Source: Flavobacterium panici (GTDB taxonomy: Bacteria; Bacteroidota; Bacteroidia; Flavobacteriales; Flavobacteriaceae). Taken from it: a stretch of 64,000 nt of DNA. The notes under the pieces are model-generated. The model searched no databases. It was not told where the DNA came from and worked only from the letters and a program-made list of their open reading frames with translations. This document shows positions 24,788 through 33,500 of the stretch, in pieces. Each line of letters opens with the position of its first letter. The stretch's first letter is position 1. The position numbers and the translations under genes are program-made. Where the stretch lies: assembly GCF_903819335.1 (NCBI RefSeq), contig NZ_CAIJDE010000017.1, positions 310,001 to 374,000 of the forward strand. The letters run 5' to 3'.

Positions 24788-24819
24788 GAAAAAAACCTTT
24801 TCTGTTAACAGAAAAGGTT
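24788..24819 (-). terminator. Terminator of the XRE regulator gene
   Basis: A perfect 26-bp palindrome, AACCTTTTCTGTT plus its complement, followed on the minus strand by seven T. The same stem recurs at 25384-25421 on the other side of the gene. The rest of the 275-base gap is AT-rich with no gene seen. Confidence 0.85.
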
Positions 24820-24881
24820 AATCTATTTGGATTAAAAAGTCGCTTATTTCTAAATCGTTTTTAAAGTCGGAGAGATAAGGT

Positions 24882-25286
24882 TTATTTAATTAATTTTTCA
24901 AGCCTCAACATCATTTCATCTTTCTCTTTCAACATACGCTCATATAACGCAATTTTTTCTTCATGAAGTGAAATCAATTTTTCAATTGGATGAATATTAA
25001 TTGTTCCGTAATTAAATGAATTACTAAAAGCGTGCTCTCCAAAAGTATTAGAAATAATATTCACCGCTTGCTCTTCATCAAAATTTTTAAAAGCCTCAAC
25101 AGGAATATTCAGAACTGCAGAAATCTGTTTAAGCAGGTTGTCTTCAATTACATCTTTTTGTTCTAACAAAGAAATCTTCTTTTGATTCCAGTCTTCTCCC
25201 AGATCATAAGCTAATCCTTCCTGTTTTATATTAAGCATTTCTCTGAAACGTTTTACATTTCTTCCCTGATGAATTTTCTGTTCCAT
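24882..25286 (-). CDS. XRE-like helix-turn-helix regulator
   Basis: A small DNA-binding protein of about 134 residues. The N-terminal half is a Cro/XRE-type helix-turn-helix (GRNVKRFREMLNIKQEGLAY, then WNQKKISLLEQKDVIEDNLL and LNIPVEAF). The C-terminal part ends in a charged coiled coil (EEKIALYERMLKEKDEMMLRL). Target genes are not known. A TATATTTG promoter word lies 26 bases upstream; an ATG four codons earlier is an alternative start. The gene sits alone between two nearly identical terminators, as a self-contained transcription unit. Confidence 0.85.
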   Translation of the reverse strand: MEQKIHQGRNVKRFREMLNIKQEGLAYDLGEDWNQKKISLLEQKDVIEDNLLKQISAVLNIPVEAFKNFDEEQAVNIISNTFGEHAFSNSFNYGTINIHPIEKLISLHEEKIALYERMLKEKDEMMLRLEKLIK

Positions 25287-25311
25287 AATGAGTGTCATTT
25301 TTCTGAAGGCT

Positions 25312-25319
25312 CAAATATA
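25312..25319 (-). promoter_or_regulatory. -7 promoter element of the XRE gene
   Basis: Minus-strand TATATTTG, exact TAnnTTTG, upstream of both candidate start codons. Confidence 0.6.
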
Positions 25320-25383
25320 AAGCCATTTGGATTAAAAGCCCGAATTTCAAAGATAAAAAATATCCTGCAAAAATCCATTTTAT

Positions 25384-25421
25384 AAAAAAACCTTTTCTGT
25401 TAACAGAAAAACAGAAAAGGT
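25384..25421 (-). terminator. Terminator of the dioxygenase/pirin operon
   Basis: ACCTTTTCTGTT and AACAGAAAAGGT form a 12-bp stem around an 8-base loop, followed on the minus strand by seven T. Its stem is the same as that of the terminator at 24788-24819, with an extra partial copy of AACAGAAAA in the loop. Confidence 0.82.
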
Positions 25422-25462
25422 AAAAAATGAATTAGATTATTTTTTTGTTTTTGGATCTTGAA

Positions 25463-25969
25463 TTAGTCTTCTGTTTGAATGTAACAAATAGACAAATTAT
25501 GCTGAACGGGAAACATAATAGTTTCATATTCGTTTGAGTTTTCGGTATTTTTTGAAATGAGATAATTGCCTTCAATGATTCCGAAGTAATTTAATAAAGG
25601 CGAATAAAATGTGATTCCGATTTTATGTTTTGATGGATCTGTAATGTCTGTATTGATAATATCTAACTGATAATTGATAAAGGGAAAATAGTTGTTTCCC
25701 AAAACATCTGTTACACGATGGAAATTTCCTTTTAACTGCTCAACATAACCGCTGGCAGCGATTCCGGTTAAGAAATGCAGTTGATTTGCTTTTTCGTTTT
25801 CACTTAATAATTCTCTAAATGTGTTTTTTGGATTTGATTCTGAATTAAACTGCTGAGACTGCATTTGGTATTCTTTGAAAGTATCTTCAAAAACATATTT
25901 ATCCCAAAGTAAAGCCGATGAATTGTCAATTACTATACGATAGGCTAGTTTTATTTTCGTAATTTTCAT
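25463..25969 (-). CDS. Unknown protein cotranscribed with pirin
   Basis: A 168-residue soluble protein without signal peptide or transmembrane segment. I do not recognise its family. Visible features are a hydrophilic N-terminal half (FEDTFKEYQMQSQQFNSESN), a small hydrophobic stretch LHFLTGIAASGYVEQLKG, and a beta-rich C-terminal half (YFPFINYQLDIINTDI, then KIGITFYSPLLNYFGIIEGN). Its start codon follows the pirin stop directly, so it is translated from the same mRNA as the dioxygenase-like and pirin genes and probably acts with them. Confidence 0.7.
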   Translation of the reverse strand: MKITKIKLAYRIVIDNSSALLWDKYVFEDTFKEYQMQSQQFNSESNPKNTFRELLSENEKANQLHFLTGIAASGYVEQLKGNFHRVTDVLGNNYFPFINYQLDIINTDITDPSKHKIGITFYSPLLNYFGIIEGNYLISKNTENSNEYETIMFPVQHNLSICYIQTED

Positions 25970-26667
25970 TTAATTTGAATTTAGAGGAATTTCAATTACA
26001 AGCAATGTGGCATTTTGCGACAACGATTCCCATTTTATCGTTTCAGTTTTGGAGATTGCTAAACCATCTTTTGCTTCCAGAAGTCGGTTTTCGATTTCAA
26101 AAGCTCCGTTAATTACGAAGACAAAAAAACCGTTATTAGTATTCTTTAAAGTAAAGGTTCCTTCTTTTCTTCCGTCATAAATGCCAATAAATCCAAAAGC
26201 ATTTTCAATTTCAAATAATGAATTCAATTTGTTGTGTGAACTTAAATCGAATTTATATTGCTGAAAATCGTTTTTAAAATGCTGTTTTTCCATTTGAAAT
26301 TCGAATTCTAAATAACTCACATTTTCCTTTTCGTATGGATTATGGATTTCAATAGTTAATTCTTCAAATGCTTTCAGAATCCCAATTTGCTCTACATGCA
26401 AAAATTCCTCATTACCAATATTATCTTTATATTCAATTCCGCCAAATATGGGCAGAATGATCACATTTGTGTTTAGGTTTATAAATCGAGTGATACTTTG
26501 TTGGGGTGCTAATATTACTTCATTTAAAACTTTTAAGGTTCCAAATGCATTTCGGGATAAATCTTGGTAATGTTCAAAATTAAAAGTTGAGAAGCAGTTG
26601 TGTTTTCTGAATTAGAAAACCCTCTGGAATCTGACTTGTAAATTTGTGCCGGAATTTGAGCTATCAT
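25970..26667 (-). pseudogene. Pirin/YhaK-family cupin protein gene with a frameshift
   Basis: Pirins are iron-binding double-cupin proteins, some acting as quercetin dioxygenases. The 5' part reads MIAQIPAQIYKSDSRGFSNS and then hits a stop; the -1 frame continues as CFSTFNFEHYQDLSRNAFGT, then LKVLNEVILAPQQSITRF and VIILPIFGGIEY, the normal pirin order, to the C-terminal cupin (GAFEIENRLLEAKDGLAI). Restoring one A in the AAAA run at 26603-26606 joins both parts into a protein of about 233 residues. A GTG at 26464 could at most start a truncated product. The gene begins 17 bases after the dioxygenase-like gene. It is either a true mutation or a sequencing error. Confidence 0.82.
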
Positions 26668-26683
26668 AAATTATTATTTGAAA

Positions 26684-27436
26684 TTAACCAGCAACGTTTA
26701 TAGTGTGAGTTAAAACAAAACCTTCACTAACACTTCCTGTTATTGTTCCTAATTCATTTGTAACAGAATCTGAAAAGACATTATCTGACGAATTATAGGT
26801 GTAACCGGACATTCCTTTTGTATAACCGTTGGCACTTGAAGCGTTAACTAATGCAACGGCGCTGTTTGTTCCTTCGGGAAAAGCAATTTGTGTTACGAGT
26901 AATGAAGTTCCGCTGGCGTTATAAATATGAACGTGAATGTGAGTTGCTCTTCCTGAATACCAGCCTGGAAATATTGAGGTAAAAGTTACCAAACCATTTG
27001 CATCTGTAGTTTGTCTTCCTCTTAAAAAGTGAACGGTTGTATAGTTTACAGACTGCATTGAAGTTCCTCCATATTCTGAATAATAACCGTCTTTGTCGCA
27101 GTGACAAATATCGACAATGGCATCTTTTAATACGGCACAGCTTGCGTTTGTATTTTTTATGGTGATTTTTATGCTGAAAGCTACGCCTGTTCTATCCATT
27201 GTAATGTCTGATTTTACTAAAGAAGATGGTGTAATGGTTGGAAATGGCCCTGCAGTTTCTGATGCTGTTACCGAACAATCGCCTGAAGATGAACCAGAAC
27301 CAGAAGGTGAATCTGTATTCGTTGAAGAATTTGATGATCCATCATCATTATCCTGACTACATGAGTTTATAATTGGAATTGCTAATGAACCAATTCCTAT
27401 TAAACCCAAACCTCTTAAAAACTCTTTTCTTTTCAT
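26684..27436 (-). CDS. Intradiol ring-cleavage dioxygenase-like lipoprotein
   Basis: A 250-residue secreted protein. The N-terminus KRKEFLRGLGLIGIGSLAIP ends in INSC (Cys26), a probable lipobox, and is followed by a Ser/Asp/Gly linker (27-52). The domain has the TAGPF entry motif (61-65), DICHCDKDGYYSEYGG (109-124) and FPGWYSGRATHIHVHI (156-171), giving the Tyr, Tyr, His, His iron ligands of the catechol/protocatechuate dioxygenase fold. The substrate is unknown; extracytoplasmic members are common in Bacteroidota. It leads an operon with the pirin and unknown genes. A LytTR-type regulator gene lies upstream. Confidence 0.88.
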   Translation of the reverse strand: MKRKEFLRGLGLIGIGSLAIPIINSCSQDNDDGSSNSSTNTDSPSGSGSSSGDCSVTASETAGPFPTITPSSLVKSDITMDRTGVAFSIKITIKNTNASCAVLKDAIVDICHCDKDGYYSEYGGTSMQSVNYTTVHFLRGRQTTDANGLVTFTSIFPGWYSGRATHIHVHIYNASGTSLLVTQIAFPEGTNSAVALVNASSANGYTKGMSGYTYNSSDNVFSDSVTNELGTITGSVSEGFVLTHTINVAG

Positions 27437-27603
27437 TGCTTTTTCGTTTAAATGTTATTTTAATTGAATGAATAACAGTTGTTTTCAAGTAAAATTATTC
27501 GAAATTAAAGCGTTGTAAAAAGTTTGAGGTAAAGTTTATAATTTATGAGGTGAACGAATGAATATTTATTTTTTGTAGTAAAAATCTTTAGCGCAGAAGT
27601 GTA

Positions 27604-28293
27604 TTACTTTTGGTCAAAAAGTTTAGAAAAAGCTTCTTCGTAACTGACACTGATTGGAATTTCGGCTTGACCGATGAAAATTATCTTATTTCTTATTTTA
27701 GAGATTTTAGAAATAGGAATAATAAAGGAACGATGAACTCTTATGAATTCGGTTTCAGGCAATTTTTGGAGAATTGCTTTTAAGGTCATTCGCGCAACAA
27801 CTGTTTTCTGGTTTTGGATGTGGATTTTTAAATAATCGTCTAAACCTTCGATATATAAAATATCCGAAAACAGAATTTTAATCAAACTATAATCGGCACG
27901 AATAAAAACATACTGCTGTTCGATGTTTTGGTTTTGCTGTTTCCATTTTGAAAAAGCTTTTTCGGCCGCTTGTTGAAATCGGGAAAGGGAAATTGGTTTT
28001 AACAGATAATCGGTTGCGCTGAGCGTAAAGCCTTCAACGGCAAATTCAGAATATGCTGTTGTAAAGATTACCATTGTTTTGTGTGGAAGTTTTTTGTAGA
28101 ATTCTAAACCTGAAATGGACGGCATATTGATATCAAGAAACAATAAATCGACTGGATATTTTTTAAGATATTTGAATGCTTCATCAGATTTCGTGAAAGT
28201 CTTGTTCAGTTCTATGTAATCAATTGTATCACATAAACTCTGAAGAATTTCTAATGCCAATGGCTCGTCATCTAATGCTATTGCTTTTATCAT
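27604..28293 (-). CDS. LytTR-family response regulator
   Basis: A 229-residue two-component regulator. The receiver domain (residues 1-120) has the acidic pair DDE (8-10), phosphoacceptor Asp54 in LLFLDINMP, and the lysine in LLKPISL. The C-terminal LytTR DNA-binding domain (about 130-228) has FIRADYSLIKILFSDILYIE, RVHRSFIIPISKI and IPISVSYEEAF. Its start overlaps the sensor kinase stop by four bases, so they are coexpressed. Targets are not evident; the adjacent dioxygenase-like operon is one candidate because it lies directly downstream on the same strand. Confidence 0.93.
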   Translation of the reverse strand: MIKAIALDDEPLALEILQSLCDTIDYIELNKTFTKSDEAFKYLKKYPVDLLFLDINMPSISGLEFYKKLPHKTMVIFTTAYSEFAVEGFTLSATDYLLKPISLSRFQQAAEKAFSKWKQQNQNIEQQYVFIRADYSLIKILFSDILYIEGLDDYLKIHIQNQKTVVARMTLKAILQKLPETEFIRVHRSFIIPISKISKIRNKIIFIGQAEIPISVSYEEAFSKLFDQK

Positions 28294-29378
28294 CGTATTT
28301 TAACGCTCAAGTTTACAATGTATTTTTCTGCTGAATCTTCGATTTTTAATTGGTGCTTATTAGGATATACTAACTTCAATCTTTCGATTGTATTGTGAAG
28401 TCCAATTCCTGAATCTGATTGTATCGAAAATGTCTTTTTATTAGAAACGTATAAAGTTAGTGTTTCATCATCGATATCGATTTTGATACAAATCTCGGAA
28501 GTCTGATCTGGATTTACTCCATATTTGAAGGCATTTTCAATAAATGAAATCAAGATGAGCGGTGTTATTACTTTTCCAAAAGTGTTTCCGGTTACCTTAT
28601 AATCTACGTTTACAGTGTTTCCTAAACGTGTTTTTTGAAGGGAAATGAAATTATTGATGTAATTGATTTCCTTGTTTAATTCAATAACCTCATCGTTTGA
28701 ATTGGTCATGATATATCGCATTAACTCCGATAGTTGGACTACAGCGTCTGCCGTTTTATCGTCTTTTTTTAAAGCCAAAGCGTAAATGCTGTTTAGTGTA
28801 TTGAATAAAAAATGCGGGTTTATCTGGGCTTTCAAAAATGCCAGTTCTGATTTTACTTTTTCTTTTTCGACACTTTGTAATCTTCCGGAAATGGCAAAAA
28901 GCAAACTTGAAACTACTCCAATTAAATAAACAAGTGTTGTGTGTCCGTATTGTGTTGGCGGACCTCCAGTGAATCCAAAAGACATTGGTTCGTTTCTATG
29001 CGGCGGCGGGAATCTCCCTTCAAATGGTTTGGGATGATTTAATAGATTTTCGGAATGATCTCTAAAATCTAAAAAGTTTCGGCTTGGATGATCTAAAACG
29101 GTAGATATCCAAAGAAAGAATAAAAGGAAAATGACTATTATGAAATAGTATAGCAATTTTTTCTCTGAAAAATATAATCTTGGAATTAGATAATAGTAGT
29201 TGAAGTAAAAAAAACAAAGAAGTGTAAAATAGATAAACAGGTAAATGCGATCATGAGGATTTGTGTACAAATGTGGTAATGAGAAAACGGTATTTGTAGA
29301 CGTAAACGCATACGGGATAAATAAAAAAGCGAGGCACAGAACTACATGTTTCGCATAAAGTGAAAATTTTGCTTTCAT
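28290..29378 (-). CDS. LytS-type sensor histidine kinase
   Basis: A 362-residue inner-membrane kinase with four predicted transmembrane helices (about 8-28, 46-66, 76-95 and 147-165). Between helices 3 and 4 is a loop of about 50 residues rich in His, Pro and Phe (His97, His108, His115, His127, His146). The cytoplasmic part has the His_kinase (PF06580) block LKAQINPHFLFNTLNSIYAL with His189, then the ATPase block SFIENAFKYGVNP and SGIGLHNTIERL. It phosphorylates the LytTR regulator encoded next. The signal is unknown. Confidence 0.93.
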   Translation of the reverse strand: MKAKFSLYAKHVVLCLAFLFIPYAFTSTNTVFSLPHLYTNPHDRIYLFIYFTLLCFFYFNYYYLIPRLYFSEKKLLYYFIIVIFLLFFLWISTVLDHPSRNFLDFRDHSENLLNHPKPFEGRFPPPHRNEPMSFGFTGGPPTQYGHTTLVYLIGVVSSLLFAISGRLQSVEKEKVKSELAFLKAQINPHFLFNTLNSIYALALKKDDKTADAVVQLSELMRYIMTNSNDEVIELNKEINYINNFISLQKTRLGNTVNVDYKVTGNTFGKVITPLILISFIENAFKYGVNPDQTSEICIKIDIDDETLTLYVSNKKTFSIQSDSGIGLHNTIERLKLVYPNKHQLKIEDSAEKYIVNLSVKIR

Positions 29379-29503
29379 GAATCAAATTTGATTTATACCG
29401 TTTTGACAACCAAAATGATATATTCAAATTTAATGTTATTGCATGTTTATTTCAAATTATTGCGGTAAAAACACATAATGTTGCGACTCGCTTTATAATT
29501 TTT

Positions 29504-29515
29504 GGCTTTTCAGCC
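29504..29515 (-). terminator. Weak hairpin after sprF
   Basis: GGCT-TTTC-AGCC is a short stem followed on the minus strand by five A/T-rich bases with AAAAATT. A second small stem, TAATCG/CGATTA, overlaps the sprF stop region. Termination of the giant operon here is only a possibility. Confidence 0.3.
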
Positions 29516-29542
29516 TATTTTAAAATAATCGTCTTTTGGCGA

Positions 29543-30517
29543 TTAATCGTGTACCGGACTTTGTGTACAAGGACAGTTACTGATAGCTTGTAAGAAATCG
29601 AATCCTATTGTTACTACGTGTGTTCCTGTATTGTAATTTCCTAAATCGTTGAACATAACCTGGTATGAATATCCGAAGTAAAACTTAGATTTCATGAAAC
29701 CTGCCATTGGCCCAACTGATAATGGTTTTGGAAACTGGTCGTTTAGGAAACGGTATGAAACTCCAATCCAATAGTAATCTTCGTAACGATTGTATCTTCT
29801 GTACTTGAAGTTAATATCGGTTGTTGAACGTTTATCACTTGCAAAGTACTGATAGAAAACAGATGGTTCGTATTCGATACGGCTGTTTTCTGCATCACGA
29901 AAAACATAACCAGTATAAACCTGATAGTTTGAAAGCAGGTTTGGTTCTACTCCACGATATTTATCGGTATTTTTCTTTAAAACGTTGTTGGCATTAAAAC
30001 TTATATAAAAATCTTTATTACGGTATAAAGCACTAATGTCAAAGTTGTTGTTTGCATTGTAACGATTGTCTGTAACTGTTGGATCTATAACAGGATGTTC
30101 TATCGTGGTATTGAATTCATCCGTATCAATTCTAAATGTATTGAAGTTGTATGAAATACCAAAAGATAAATACTGTTTTGAGTAATAGTCTAAGATAAGG
30201 TGGTGCGCAAAGGATACTTTAGCACCGGTTTGTCTTGTATATCCGTTTTTATCGTTATAAAGCGATATTCCCACACCAGAACGATCTAAGATTCTAAAAT
30301 CGGCATAAAGCGACTGGTTTTGAGGTGCATCTTTAATTCCAACCCATTGTGTTAAACCATTGGCTCTAATTCTAAGGTTGTCACCAATACCTGCATAGGC
30401 AGGAGAAAGCACGAACGGGTTATCAGCCAGATACTGAGTAAAAACTGGTAGGTTTAACTCTTGGCTGTAACTTGTTGTTACAGCCATGAGTACTAAGGAT
30501 AAAATAAACTTTTTCAT
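29543..30517 (-). CDS. sprF: PorP/SprF-family protein, SprF
   Basis: An outer-membrane beta-barrel protein of about 324 residues in the PorP/SprF family. The signal peptide ends near TSYSQ. Diagnostic segments: PVFTQYLADNPFVLSPAYAG at the N-terminus, GVGISLYNDKNGYTRQTG, and PMAGFMKSKFYFGYSYQV near the end, then a Cys-containing tail SNCPCTQS. In F. johnsoniae SprF is encoded directly after SprB and is needed for SprB to reach the cell surface. Here it begins 43 bases after the SprB stop by the preferred ATG; an upstream ATG adds nine residues. Part of the spr operon. Confidence 0.93.
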   Translation of the reverse strand: MKKFILSLVLMAVTTSYSQELNLPVFTQYLADNPFVLSPAYAGIGDNLRIRANGLTQWVGIKDAPQNQSLYADFRILDRSGVGISLYNDKNGYTRQTGAKVSFAHHLILDYYSKQYLSFGISYNFNTFRIDTDEFNTTIEHPVIDPTVTDNRYNANNNFDISALYRNKDFYISFNANNVLKKNTDKYRGVEPNLLSNYQVYTGYVFRDAENSRIEYEPSVFYQYFASDKRSTTDINFKYRRYNRYEDYYWIGVSYRFLNDQFPKPLSVGPMAGFMKSKFYFGYSYQVMFNDLGNYNTGTHVVTIGFDFLQAISNCPCTQSPVHD

Positions 30518-30560
30518 TGTAATAATTTTTTTAGATAACATCATAAGGGGCTATATTTTG

Positions 30561-33500
30561 TTATCTGTATAAAGTGAAATGTCCAACAAACTCTCTTGCA
30601 TCATTCACGTCATTAAGTTTAAGAACATACCAGTAATCACCTGTTGGTAATTCCTCGCCATTGTATCTACCATCCCATTTTTGACCATAATGATATTTAG
30701 CAATCTGACGTCCGTATCTATCGAAGATCGCAAACTCAAGATTAGTATAAATATTTGTACATCCAGGTCCCCAACCACTGTGAGTTCCGTTTGGTGTAAA
30801 GTAATTATCAAGACAAACATCAATGTATGTCAATGGTATTGTAATTGTGTCAATACATCCGTTTTGATCTCTTACCTTAATTACATAATCTCTAGACTCA
30901 TAATATTTAAATTTAGTCTCAGATGTAAATGGACCTCCGTCAAAACTGTATTCATAAGCAGGTCTTCCGCCAATTGCAGTTAAAGAAACTATGTTCATTT
31001 CTTGTTGTCCTCCAGCTAATTGAATATGTAATTTATCAAATGCCTGGATTGTGAAACTTGCTGTTGGCTGGATACATCCGTTTGTATGTCTTGCGTAAAT
31101 TACGTGATCACCAGGTAATACATCTTTAAATTCATTAGATAATTGATATGGACCAGCTATAACATCTAAAGAGTAATCAACATCAGCAGGATCTACAGAA
31201 GGATCTATAGTTACTGTCACTGTATTAGTTTCACAACCGTAAACAACTTCTGCTGTTGGATTGATGTCAACTGCCAATGGCACAAGAACCTCAATTTCAA
31301 AATTACAACCATTTGCATCTTTAACATAAGCGGTATGATTACCTCCTGCAAGACCATCAAATGTATGCTGAGTTCCAGTAATTGGATCAAAAGGACCATT
31401 TGGTAAATCAATACTTACTGTGTAAGGAGCAGTTCCACCAGTGATATCAATTGTAAATTCTCCATTTAAGTCGCCTTTACATTGTTCTCCTAATATTGAG
31501 CCTGCTGTAACTATAAGCGGTGCAGCTGGCTGCGTGATTGTGATATCTGTCATTACATAACATCCGTTTTCATCTTGCGCAATTACAGTATACAATCCTG
31601 GAGCAAGTTTATCAAACACACTGATTGTATCAAACTGATTTAAATCTGGTGAGATTGCGTATTTAATAACCCCTGTTCCTCCTGTTGCAGTTACTACAAT
31701 TTTACCATTGTTTTCACCGAAACATGTAACATTAGTTGGCGTAAACACAGCTTGTAAAGCAACTGGCGGCTCGTTGATTGTAATTACAGCAGATGCATCA
31801 TCACAATCTCCACTTTCTACTTTTACAATGTAATCTCCAATTACTAAGTCTTCGAAGATTCCCGTAGCCTGAGGACCTTGGATAATAGTTCCAGCAGTAT
31901 TCTCTAATGTATAGATATAGTTTCCTAAACCTCCTTTAGCTTCTGCTACGATAACTCCTGTAGCTTCACCTGTACATTTTACAACTGCATTTGTTACATC
32001 AACCTCAATGTTAAGCGGTTCAAGAGGATCAATTGTGATCTCATTAGAAACATAACCTACACATCCTGCAGCATCTTTTACATAGTAGCTGTATTTACCA
32101 ACAGCAACCGGGAACGTAACTGATGCATTGAATGAACCAATAGTTGTTGCAAAATTAGCATCAGTACTATAAGTGTAAGGAGCTGTTCCGCCCACTGCGC
32201 TTAATGTAAGTGTTGCCTGAGTTAAACATGTTTGTGAACTAGCTTCAACTAAAGTTGGAATAACTTCTGTTGGCTCATTGATCACAATGTTTGCTGAAGT
32301 TGCAGAACAACTAAATCCGTCAGTAACTGTAATACTATAAGTTCCAGCACCTAAACCTGTGAATATTGGGCTAAGTTGTGGTCCAGAACTAATAACTGGA
32401 TTTGCTGAAAGAATATTTAAAGTATACTGATAGTTACTTCCTTGTCCACCTGTTGGAGGGTCTACTGTAATTATTGCAGTTTTATCTCCAAAACATGTTA
32501 GTGTTGTAGCACTTGCTGATGCAGTAACCACGATTGGTGCCGGAACAACTAATACTTCTGTTGCTGTAGCGATACAACCTACATTATCTCTAACGTTAAT
32601 TGTATAGTTACCTGCTGATAATCCTGACCATACGAATTGATCAGAGTAGTCAACTAATGTTGTACCATTCAATATCAATTGGTATTCGTATTTATTATCC
32701 CATCCACCTGCTGCTGAAGCAGTGATTTCTCCGTCGTTATTTCCTGTTACACAAGTAATATCAGATTTCGCTGTTGTTACTGTAAGAGCTGCTGTTGGCT
32801 GCTCTATTGTGAACAATGTAGAAACTGTACAGAATGGGTTATTTACTAGTGTTGCAACAACTGTGTATTGACCAGCAGTTAAGTTAGAAATTCTAACCGG
32901 ACCTGCATTTGTTGTTGTTCCGTTGCTAGGAACTGGTCCTGTAATTACATAGTTGAATGCACCTGCATCATTTGTTGGATTTAACTGATTATCTACAAAA
33001 GTTAAATCAACACTTCCGTTTGCAGTACCATAACAGATTTGTCCGTTAACTGGTGTTACATTTATGTCGAAAGTATTTGGATCATTAACATAATGTGCTT
33101 GTACAATTGAACATCCTGTTGCAAGGTTTGTAACGGTAATTAAATAATTTCCGATAGTTAATCCTGTGAATACTCCAGTTGTATTTGACTGATTGTATGT
33201 ATTTCCATCAGTTCCGGCAACATTGTAATTCAATATCGCTGGTGTTCCTCCAATAGATGTTACCGTTACAGTAATATCTTCATTAGAAATACAAGTTACA
33301 GCAGTATTTACAGCAACATTTATTTGATCTAAACGAATGAAAGGATTTACTCTAATTATTCCTGTACTAGATCCCATACATCCTTTATCATCGTAAACAT
33401 TTACTGTATAGTCACCACCTGTGAAGTCTGACTCGCTGTAAGCATTTGATGGACCTCTTTGAACTACAACTCCACCTTTAATGAACTCATAGATTGTATA

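Noticed and set aside
25970..26464. Treating the 164-codon frame as a complete short cupin gene starting at GTG
   Set aside because: The pirin pattern continues upstream of the GTG in the same frame and then in a second frame, so it is the 3' part of a frameshifted gene.
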